Virus record (IMG/VR): IMGVR_UViG_3300030450_000576
Location: 1-28,449 of that record
Length of the DNA stretch: 28,449 bases
Direction: 5' to 3' (one strand)
Origin: a virus
Shown in pieces: positions 22,887 through 28,449 of this stretch (within the stretch, counting starts at the first letter, position 1; each line of letters opens with the position of its first letter). A program made the position numbers and the translations under genes. The notes beneath the pieces are model-generated. The model did no database searches. It saw only the letters and a list, made by a program, of their open reading frames with translations, and was not told the DNA's origin.

Positions 22887-23677
22887 TCATACCGTCATAT
22901 AAAAGGGTAGACACATTAATTAAAAAAACATTAAAATCATTATATAAAACAGATATTATAAAAGACATATATGTGTTTGTAGCTGATAAAGAAGAATATG
23001 AAATTTATAAAACAAAATTAAAAGATTTTTCTGATATAAAGGTAATTATTGGTGTACGAGGCATACCAAACCAAAGAAATTATATACAGAAATTTTTTAA
23101 AATAGATGATTTTTTAGTTTTTATAGATGATGACATTGCTCATATTAGAGGTTTAGACGCTAACAACAAAATTGTAAAAGCAAATAAATTACACGAATTT
23201 ATTTTAAAAGCATTTGAACAAACAAAAAAAATAGGTTTTAAAATGTGGGGTGTAAATTCTAACACTAGTATTTTTGAAATGAAACAAAAGCTATCTGCTG
23301 GACTTATATATATTGTTGGAAATTTTTATGGGTTAATAAACAATGTTGATATATTAGTAGATGAAGGTAAAGAAATAAAAGCTAGACAAAATTACGAAGC
23401 AGGAAAAGAAAGTCATGAAAGAGCATTAAAAATGTATAAAAAATATGGCGGTGTTTTAAAATATAGATGTATTGGAGTGGATAGCAATTATTGGGGTGAA
23501 AAAGGTGGACATCAAATTAGTAGAAATAATAAAGGTGAAAAAGAAGCAACATTATATTTACATGATAAATATAAACAAATTACCAAAATAAGAAAAGTTA
23601 AAGGTATATATGATTTACAAATTAAACCTAACACAAAAGTATTTAACACAAATATAATTCAAAATGAAAACAATTAA
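22874..23677 (+). CDS. GT-A glycosyltransferase, TET/JBP-associated type (267 aa)
   Basis: A GT-A fold: IIIPSYKRVDTLIKKTLKSL (4-23), GIPNQRNY (63-70) and the metal/nucleotide-sugar motif FIDDD (83-87), then an acidic candidate base in KESHERALKMYKKYG (178-192). There is no membrane anchor, so it would act in the cytoplasm. Beside a TET/JBP-type dioxygenase, the likely job is to put a sugar on hydroxymethylated bases in phage DNA. The gene is visibly more AT-rich than its neighbours and prefers GAT and AAT over GAC and AAC, which suggests recent transfer. It overlaps both neighbours (13 and 14 bases). The sugar and the target base are unknown. Confidence 0.78.
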   Translation: MYKIIIPSYKRVDTLIKKTLKSLYKTDIIKDIYVFVADKEEYEIYKTKLKDFSDIKVIIGVRGIPNQRNYIQKFFKIDDFLVFIDDDIAHIRGLDANNKIVKANKLHEFILKAFEQTKKIGFKMWGVNSNTSIFEMKQKLSAGLIYIVGNFYGLINNVDILVDEGKEIKARQNYEAGKESHERALKMYKKYGGVLKYRCIGVDSNYWGEKGGHQISRNNKGEKEATLYLHDKYKQITKIRKVKGIYDLQIKPNTKVFNTNIIQNENN

Positions 23678-24440
23678 ACTACAACAAGTAGAGCATAACA
23701 TAAAGATCGGTAAAAAGTGCGAATACATTGAACCTAACGTAAAAGAAGAATGTTTATTAGAAGTAGACGGTGAAATAATTGGTTTCTATATACCTGATTT
23801 AAATAAACACGATAAAAAACTTGTACAGCTTATTTCTATTGCTAATAAAGAGTTTAGAAGTAAAAACGTACCAAAAAGCGCCATGAATAGAACTAGTGGC
23901 GAAAGAGGAAAAACCGAGAAAATTCAGCAATACTCTACAATTTTAGGAAGCGTAGCACCACGCCCACATATGCGTAGAGACTATCCAAGCATTTGCGCAA
24001 CGCATAAAGTAAAATCAGCACAGATCTTTATAAAAGCAATGTTAGGCGCAGCATTACAAAGTGAAAAGATAATTAAAAAGCTTACACCACACATATATAA
24101 TAAACAAGTTGAACTATTTAAAGACGTAAACAAAAAATGGCGTTTTGGAAACTTATTTACAAGTAGCATATCTAATTATAATATATCAGCACCGTTTCAT
24201 AGAGATACAGGCAACATAGAAGGCGCAGTAAACGTAATAATAACAAAAAGACATAATTCAAAAGGTGGTAGTTTAAATGTACCTGATTATAATGCAACAT
24301 TTGAACAAGCAGATAATTCAATGCTAGTTTATCCTGCATGGAAAAACATACATGGAGTTACACCTATTAAACCTATGCAAGAAAATGGATATAGAAACAG
24401 TTTAATCTTTTACCCATTAAAAGCATTTAAAGGAATATAA
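23664..24440 (+). CDS. TET/JBP-like Fe(II)/2-oxoglutarate DNA base dioxygenase (258 aa)
   Basis: The double-stranded beta-helix core is complete: NYNISAPFHRDTGN with His179 and Asp181 as iron ligands, a KGGSLNVPDYNATF strand pair, YPAWKNIHGVTPI with His230 as third ligand, and GYRNSLIFY with Arg244 for 2-oxoglutarate. The D-to-H gap of 49 and H-to-R gap of 14 residues are near those of JBP1 as I remember it. Such enzymes oxidise the 5-methyl group of thymine or 5-methylcytosine in DNA. The N-terminal part (about 1-150) holds RPHMRRDYPSICATHKVKSA, which may contact DNA. It ends 1 base before the terminase small gene. DNA as substrate is inferred from family and the neighbouring glycosyltransferase. 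Confidence 0.8.
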   Translation: MKTIKLQQVEHNIKIGKKCEYIEPNVKEECLLEVDGEIIGFYIPDLNKHDKKLVQLISIANKEFRSKNVPKSAMNRTSGERGKTEKIQQYSTILGSVAPRPHMRRDYPSICATHKVKSAQIFIKAMLGAALQSEKIIKKLTPHIYNKQVELFKDVNKKWRFGNLFTSSISNYNISAPFHRDTGNIEGAVNVIITKRHNSKGGSLNVPDYNATFEQADNSMLVYPAWKNIHGVTPIKPMQENGYRNSLIFYPLKAFKGI

Positions 24441-24441
24441 A

Positions 24442-24795
24442 ATGGACAAAAATAGACACATAAAAAAAGAAGCAGTATTAGAAGCGTTAGAAAAATCTTT
24501 AGGTATAGTAACAACAGCCGTTAAGTCAGTAGGCATAGCAAGATCGACTTTTTACAAATGGATTAATGAAGATGAGGACTTTGCGCAGAAAGTAAAAGAC
24601 ATTGAGAACATTACATTAGATTTTGCTGAAAGCAAGTTACACGAACAAATAAATGATAACAATACGTCAGCAACTATCTTTTATTTAAAAACTAAAGGAA
24701 AGAAGCGTGGATATATTGAGAAGTCAGAACTAGACTTAACATCAGGCGATGAACCTGTAAAGATTAATGTAAACATAAATGGCACAGACTATTGA
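24442..24795 (+). CDS. terS: Terminase small subunit (117 aa)
   Basis: Recognises phage DNA and starts packaging with TerL. The N-terminal half is a helix-turn-helix (AVLEALEKSLGIVTTAVKSV, then GIARSTFYKWINEDEDF), and the middle has ITLDFAESKLHEQI, NNTSATIFYLKTKGKKRGYI, which is typical of phage small terminases. The C-terminus overlaps the TerL gene by 17 bases. It directly follows the modification genes, so packaging and modification genes may be expressed together. Confidence 0.82.
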   Translation: MDKNRHIKKEAVLEALEKSLGIVTTAVKSVGIARSTFYKWINEDEDFAQKVKDIENITLDFAESKLHEQINDNNTSATIFYLKTKGKKRGYIEKSELDLTSGDEPVKINVNINGTDY

Positions 24796-26095
24796 AACAA
24801 GCTTTACAAGAACACAAGGACAAGCAATAGCATACTTATTTGATAAACACACAACAGAAGTTTTGTTTGGTGGCGCAGCAGGTGGTGGAAAGTCTTTTAT
24901 AGGTTGCGCATGGTTAATACTATCTTGCCTTAAATACCCAAAGACACGTTATTTAATGGGTAGAAGTAAGTTAGACAATTTAAAGAAAACTACTTTAAAC
25001 ACTTTCTTTGAGGTATGCGAGTTATGGGGATTAAAAGCAGGTAAACATTACAGCTTTAACGGTGGTTCAAACATAATAACGTTTTATAACAAAAGTGAGA
25101 TATTATTGAAAGACTTGTATCAATACCCAGCAGATCCAAACTTTGACACTTTAGGATCGTTAGAAATTACAGGCTGCTTTGTTGACGAAGCAAACCAAAT
25201 AACAGAAAAGTGTAAAAACATATTAAGTAGTAGAATTAGATTTAAATTAGATAAGTATAAAATTACACCTAAACTACTTTTAACTTGCAACCCTGCAAAG
25301 AATTGGACATATACACAATTCTATCAACCTAATAAAAAAGGTGATATAAAAGAACATAGAAAGTTTATACAATCGCTTGTAGATGATAATGAATATATTG
25401 GTAGGCATTATAAAGAACAATTAGAAAAGCTTGACGAAATAAGTAAACAAAGACTATTATTTGGTAATTGGGAATATGAAGCAACAACAGATAACTTAAT
25501 AGAGTATGACGCTATAATTAATTTATTTAATCAAAAAGGAGTAACAGGTGATAAATATATTAGCGTAGATGTAGCACGATTTGGTACAGATAAAACAGTC
25601 ATAGTATTATGGAACGGATTACAAATTGAAAAGATTATAAGCATAGACAAGTCATCTATAAACGAAGTAGTGGACGAAGTAAGAAAAGTACAAAGAGATT
25701 ATGCTGTAAACCTTAAAAACATTATTGTTGACTCTGACGGAGTAGGGGGTGGCGCACAAGACTATTTACGCTGTACGCCTTTTCAAAATAACGCAAGACC
25801 ACTTAAAAAAGAAAACTATCAAAACTTAAAGACGCAATGCTATTACAAATTAGCTGACTTAATAAACAAAGCGCAAATAGGCATAAGTTGTAACGATATA
25901 CATATTAAAAAGTGTATTATAGAAGAACTAGAGCAAGTAAGATCTAAAAACGCTGATAAAGATAATAAGATACAGATACAAGCAAAAGACACAATTAAAA
26001 CTATATTAGGTAGGTCACCTGACTATTCAGACGCTATAATGATGAGAATGTTTTTTGAAATTGATACAAACTATGGAAAGTATTTTATACAATAA
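24779..26095 (+). CDS. terL: Terminase large subunit (438 aa)
   Basis: DNA packaging motor and nuclease. ATPase: Walker A GGAAGGGKS (31-39), Walker B FVDEA (134-138) and coupling motif LLTCNP (167-172). Nuclease of RNase H type: ISVDVARFGTDKT with Asp264 and Asp271, NIIVDSDGVGGG with Asp318 or Asp320, and RSPDYSDAI with Asp418. The length is usual for the family. It ends the segment that starts with the modification genes; a 109-base gap and a promoter-like motif follow. Circularly permuted ends of the assembly would fit headful packaging. Confidence 0.95.
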   Translation: MAQTIETSFTRTQGQAIAYLFDKHTTEVLFGGAAGGGKSFIGCAWLILSCLKYPKTRYLMGRSKLDNLKKTTLNTFFEVCELWGLKAGKHYSFNGGSNIITFYNKSEILLKDLYQYPADPNFDTLGSLEITGCFVDEANQITEKCKNILSSRIRFKLDKYKITPKLLLTCNPAKNWTYTQFYQPNKKGDIKEHRKFIQSLVDDNEYIGRHYKEQLEKLDEISKQRLLFGNWEYEATTDNLIEYDAIINLFNQKGVTGDKYISVDVARFGTDKTVIVLWNGLQIEKIISIDKSSINEVVDEVRKVQRDYAVNLKNIIVDSDGVGGGAQDYLRCTPFQNNARPLKKENYQNLKTQCYYKLADLINKAQIGISCNDIHIKKCIIEELEQVRSKNADKDNKIQIQAKDTIKTILGRSPDYSDAIMMRMFFEIDTNYGKYFIQ

Positions 26096-26188
26096 AAAAG
26101 AAAGGTCACTACTAAGTAGCAACCAATCTATAGAAATCAAACTAACCTAAAACGCAGCAAATATACAATTTTAAACTAAATACACAAA

Positions 26189-26207
26189 TTATATATACTA
26201 TATTATG
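26189..26207 (+). promoter_or_regulatory. Putative phage late promoter/initiation motif, copy 3
   Basis: TTATATATACTATATTATG ends in the ATG of the tail chaperone gene. It is the third copy of the motif, 16 of 19 positions shared, in a 109-base gap after the terminase gene. An AAAC lies 16 bases upstream of the motif. Upstream, at 26104-26124, is an imperfect hairpin (GGT, CTAC pairing with GTAG, ACC) that could end the previous transcript. Confidence 0.5.
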
Positions 26208-26852
26208 AACGTCAATATAAACAAAGACGGAAAGAAGCACAAGTATAAAATCAACGAATGGAAAGATTTGACACTTGAAAAATGGGCAGAAGTAATTGCT
26301 ATAAATAAAGGTAGTAACGTTCAAGAAGCAGTTGAAAACATTAGGTTAATTTCTGACATACCTAAAAAGTTGATTGAGCAGTTAACGATTAAAGATGTAG
26401 CGTTCATATTAGAAAAGGCAACAGTATTACAAGAAGAAGGAAAACTAAAAAATAAGATAACAATGAATGGCATAAAATATGGCTTTCACCCTAACCTTTC
26501 TGAAATTAGTATCGGTGAGTATGCAGACATTGAGCAATACGTTACAAATGGATTAGAAGAAAATATGCACAATATAATCGCAGTGCTTTATAGACCTATA
26601 GTAAAAGAAGATAAAGACAACTATACAATAACCGCTTATGATAGTGACAAGTTTGAAGAAAGGGCAGAGATCTTTAAACAGATGAAAGCAAAAGACGTCA
26701 ATTCAGCGTTGGTTTTTTTTTGGACTTTAGGGAACGAACTACTGACTATTTTGCCGCAGTTTTTGGAAAATCTACAGAAGGGGTTAGAAACGAAAATGCA
26801 GGAGATAGTGCCGAAAATCAATTTGCTAAAAAATGGGGTTTCTACTCAATAA
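26205..26852 (+). CDS. Tail assembly chaperone, zero-frame product (215 aa)
   Basis: Corresponds in role to lambda gpG: binds the tape measure protein during tail building and is not kept in the virion. Seen here: YKINEWKDLTLEKWAEVIAI, then KKLIEQLTIKDVAFILEKA, NGIKYGFHPNLSEISIGEYA and LYRPIVKEDKDNY, a pattern of Bacteroidetes phage chaperones. The frame crosses a T-run at 26713-26721. Ribosomes that stay in frame end at 26852; ribosomes that slip -1 enter the frame ending at 26992 and make a 262-residue protein. Unlike most phages, the tape measure gene is about 7 kb downstream. Confidence 0.75.
   Translation: MNVNINKDGKKHKYKINEWKDLTLEKWAEVIAINKGSNVQEAVENIRLISDIPKKLIEQLTIKDVAFILEKATVLQEEGKLKNKITMNGIKYGFHPNLSEISIGEYADIEQYVTNGLEENMHNIIAVLYRPIVKEDKDNYTITAYDSDKFEERAEIFKQMKAKDVNSALVFFWTLGNELLTILPQFLENLQKGLETKMQEIVPKINLLKNGVSTQ
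26714..26720 (+). promoter_or_regulatory. Programmed -1 frameshift site (T TTT TTT)
   Basis: In the chaperone frame the codons are GTT TTT TTT TGG, so T TTT TTT is a full X XXY YYZ slippery heptamer. The -1 frame is open from 26678 to the stop at 26990-26992. A nine-T run, the position near the chaperone C-terminus and the gene family together support real frameshifting. I see no strong pseudoknot downstream. Confidence 0.7.
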
Positions 26853-26992
26853 TGCACAAACTTTGTAATGGCAATATAATTAATTTAAATAAAATAACAG
26901 ACTTGCTTTTATACGAGTGCTTAACATGGTTATCTTACGAAGCAGATTTAAATGAAATACAAAACGTAAAATTACAAAATGATAAGATATAA
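26720..26992 (+). CDS. Tail assembly chaperone, -1 frame extension (90 aa)
   Basis: This frame has no ATG near its 5' end; it opens with TTG directly on the slippery site. It encodes LDFRERTTDYFAAVFGKS, an acidic linker and a helical domain NQFAKKWGFYSIMHKLCNGN, then LLLYECLTWLSYEADLNEI, like the T-domain of Bacteroidetes phage chaperones. Fused to the first 172 residues of the zero-frame product it gives 262 residues, comparable to lambda gpGT. Its 3' end overlaps the next gene by 14 bases. Independent TTG initiation is possible but less likely. Confidence 0.7.
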   Translation: MDFRERTTDYFAAVFGKSTEGVRNENAGDSAENQFAKKWGFYSIMHKLCNGNIINLNKITDLLLYECLTWLSYEADLNEIQNVKLQNDKI

Positions 26993-27473
26993 AAATTATA
27001 ACAATGTCATAGATACTCTTAAACAATGGGGTACGAATCATTATCAAATACAGAAAGTATCAAGCGGAGATATACACGAATTTGATTTGGAAAAGAACAA
27101 TTTATTTCCTCTTATGCACATTAACTTTGTTTCAGTTGACGCAGAAGCAAGTAGAATGACATTTAACTTTCAAGTATTTATATGTGATTTAGTAAACGAA
27201 GATGAGAGCAACGAACAAGAAGTATTGTCAGATACGTTAAGTATATGCACAGATTTAATCGCAACATTTAAGTCAGGTGAAAGTCTTTATTTATCAAGTG
27301 TGGATCATGGAGAAGAAGCAAGGTATTTTGTTGAAGAAGATTTTTTCTTAGAGCCATTTACAGAACGATTTGATAACGCAGTAACAGGGTTCGTATTTGA
27401 GTTACCAATTATAATAGAGCAACCATACGACACTTGTAATATACCACAACCCACAACCCACATAATACAATGA
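26979..27473 (+). CDS. Tail terminator-like structural protein (164 aa)
   Basis: Layout and pattern of a small alpha/beta neck protein: YNNVIDTLKQWGTNHYQIQK, LFPLMHINFVSVDAEASRMT, FNFQVFICDLVNEDES, then EPFTERFDNAVTGFVFELPI and YDTCNIP. I associate the last part with tail-completion or terminator proteins of Bacteroidetes phages, as in lambda gpU or SPP1 gp17. It lies between chaperone and gp10-like neck genes, as expected. It overlaps the chaperone extension by 14 bases and the next small frame by 4. Confidence 0.62.
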   Translation: MIRYKNYNNVIDTLKQWGTNHYQIQKVSSGDIHEFDLEKNNLFPLMHINFVSVDAEASRMTFNFQVFICDLVNEDESNEQEVLSDTLSICTDLIATFKSGESLYLSSVDHGEEARYFVEEDFFLEPFTERFDNAVTGFVFELPIIIEQPYDTCNIPQPTTHIIQ

Positions 27474-27535
27474 CATTTAGGATAGGTAGATATAAAATAA
27501 AAATAGGATTTTTTAAAATAACAATAAACATTTAA
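27470..27535 (+). CDS. Possible 21-residue basic peptide
   Basis: An ATG overlaps the preceding stop (ATGA) and a short frame (MTFRIGRYKIKIGFFKITIN, then I) ends 1 base before the next ATG. It is highly basic with alternating hydrophobic residues. The exact fit between two genes suggests either a real peptide or a ribosome bridge to keep coupling. Very short, so it may be chance. Confidence 0.3.
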   Translation: MTFRIGRYKIKIGFFKITINI

Positions 27536-27536
27536 T

Positions 27537-27986
27537 ATGGCAGATTTAACAACAACAATTACAGAGAACGTTACAATAAATGGTAGCGTTAGAGGTTCAA
27601 CAAATTCACTTACAGTAACAGGCATTATAGATGTCTTTGAAAGAGTGGTTACTTGCACAGCATTACAGACAACTACTGTGGCAACATTTGCTACTAACGT
27701 TTACGATAGTGTTGGTGCTATTGACACACAAGGGGCTAAGTATATACGTCTAACAAACTTGTCTTCAGATCAAGCTATTGAATTAGCAGTAGTAGGTGCA
27801 GCGACTTTATATCAAGTGCATATATCAGCAGGACATTCGCACATTATTTGTAGAACAGATGACGGTATGTTAGCAGAAGCAGACACTAGCCCTTCATTTG
27901 GAACAATGGCAGACATAGCAAGTTTACAAGTAAAACCAACAGCAGGTTCAGATGTAAGCGTTGAAATCTTTGTTGCTAGTGCATAA
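27537..27986 (+). CDS. Small predicted virion protein (149 aa)
   Basis: Beta-rich, Thr-rich, without Lys-rich patches. It begins MADLTTTITENVTINGSVRG, and later KYIRLTNLSSDQAIELAVVG and a C-terminal AGSDVSVEIFVASA strand. I know this pattern from small structural proteins of marine phages; the exact role is unknown. It lies between the terminator-like protein and the gp10-like protein, and its stop overlaps the next ATG (TAATG). It may be a tail or decoration subunit. Confidence 0.58.
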   Translation: MADLTTTITENVTINGSVRGSTNSLTVTGIIDVFERVVTCTALQTTTVATFATNVYDSVGAIDTQGAKYIRLTNLSSDQAIELAVVGAATLYQVHISAGHSHIICRTDDGMLAEADTSPSFGTMADIASLQVKPTAGSDVSVEIFVASA

Positions 27987-28449
27987 TGGCTAGAGAAAGC
28001 ACCGTACATCAAAGACGCTTTTTAAGAGGGTTTGGAAAACAATTAGTAGCCGAAGCCAAAAAGGCTTTAGGCGGTAGAGGTTCAGGCTCACTTGCAGGAT
28101 CTATAAAGGCTAAAGGTGTATATAAGACAAAGACATTAAGTCTTACTTTGGTAGGTGCAAAGCACAACGAGTTTATAAATCAAGGTGTAAGCGGTAGATT
28201 TAAAACACAGACTTACAAAGATGAAAAAGGAAACAAGAAAAACAGTAGTTTTAAATTTAAAAAAGAAGTTGTTAATCTTGGTGCTATGCGTAAATTTATT
28301 AGCAGGAATAACATCAAAGCAAGAGATGAGTTAGGTAGATATATAAGTACAAAAGCGTTATCATATTTAATAGGTCGTTCAATTGCAAGTAAAGGAATTA
28401 AGTCATCAAGCCATATTTCAAAAGCGTGGTTGAAGTTAAGAAAGACATA
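27986..28449 (+). CDS. HK97 gp10-like neck/tail-completion protein, N-terminal part (junction gene)
   Basis: The frame is open to the right edge and, because the last 99 bases equal the first 99, continues to the TGA at 176-178; the complete protein has 180 residues. The N-terminus (MARESTVHQRRFLRGFGKQL) is basic, followed by SGSLAGSIKAKGVYKTKTLS and HNEFINQGVSGRFK, which fits HK97 gp10-like proteins. It lies in the tail-completion group after the terminator-like gene. The gene crosses the ends, so neither end of this window is a biological end. Confidence 0.78.
   Translation, partial: MARESTVHQRRFLRGFGKQLVAEAKKALGGRGSGSLAGSIKAKGVYKTKTLSLTLVGAKHNEFINQGVSGRFKTQTYKDEKGNKKNSSFKFKKEVVNLGAMRKFISRNNIKARDELGRYISTKALSYLIGRSIASKGIKSSSHISKAWLKLRKT
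28351..28449. repeat. Right copy of 99-nt terminal direct repeat
   Basis: Identical to bases 1-99. Removing one copy gives a 28,350-bp circle. It is coding sequence of the gp10-like neck gene, which argues against a non-coding packaging or attachment site. Confidence 0.97.

Noticed and set aside
26104-26124. Hairpin after terminase (GGT-CA-CTAC-TAA-GTAG-CA-ACC) as terminator
   Set aside because: The stem is interrupted by a CA/CA internal loop, and no T-run follows; too weak to list as a terminator.
26720-26992. Independent gene starting with TTG
   Set aside because: The TTG is part of the slippery T-run and the gene family uses -1 frameshifting at this point; I annotate it as an extension of the chaperone.
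1-28449. tRNA genes, CRISPR arrays, insertion sequences, integrase, repressor or DNA methyltransferase
   Set aside because: I looked for tRNA-like cloverleaves, regular repeats, tyrosine or serine recombinase motifs, and methylase motifs (such as PCQ, DPPY or FxGxG) in the translated genes and found none that I can support.

Overview
The window is a complete, AT-rich tailed-phage genome, most likely a siphovirus infecting a Bacteroidetes (probably flavobacterial, perhaps marine) host. Bases 1-99 are identical to 28351-28449, so the contig closes into a circle of 28,350 bp, and one gene (27986 through the junction to 178) is cut by the linearisation. All recognisable genes lie on the + strand, usually joined by short start/stop overlaps, with no Shine-Dalgarno pattern that I can see. 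The host assignment rests on the structural protein families (MACNLTKGR-type tail tube, DUF6712-like adaptor, XkdF-like protease with extra C-terminal domain) and on a Bacteroidetes-type promoter (TTTG, 19-nt spacer, TACTTTTA) at 16117-16147. I found no integrase, repressor, tRNA, CRISPR or insertion sequence, so a strictly lytic life style is the simplest reading.

Layout, following the circle. Packaging: terminase small and large subunits (24442-26095). Tail part 1: a tail assembly chaperone with a probable -1 programmed frameshift (26205-26992), a tail terminator-like protein, a small structural protein and a gp10-like neck protein across the junction (26979-178). Tail part 2: three large tail-tip, receptor-binding or fibre proteins and a short tape measure (175-6887). 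Head: XkdF-like protease, scaffold-like protein, HK97-type major capsid protein and tail tube protein (6923-10067), ended by an intrinsic terminator. Accessory structural genes include a LamG-fold protein, then portal and head-tail adaptor (10158-14344). Lysis: small membrane proteins around an M15 peptidase, then a metallophosphoesterase (14344-15978). A 208-bp non-coding region (15979-16186) holds inverted repeats and the early promoter. Early/replication genes: many small unknowns, an SSB-like protein, a DnaA domain IV-like protein, a winged-helix replication protein, NinG, a sigma-like factor and zinc-knuckle proteins (16187-22295). There is no DNA or RNA polymerase, primase or helicase, so the phage must rely heavily on the host.

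The most interesting part is 22314-24440: a ParB-like protein, a GT-A glycosyltransferase with a DDD metal motif, and a TET/JBP-type Fe(II)/2-oxoglutarate dioxygenase with complete HxD...H...R residues, ahead of the terminase genes. It looks like a DNA base hypermodification cassette. No DNA methyltransferase is visible, so thymine (a base-J-like chemistry) or host-methylated cytosine is the probable substrate.

A second point is a 19-nt motif (TTWTATATACTHTANTATG) that ends exactly at the start codon of three genes, each the first gene after an intergenic gap (6923, 10158, 26205). It could be a phage late promoter giving leaderless mRNAs, perhaps read with the help of the phage sigma-like factor.
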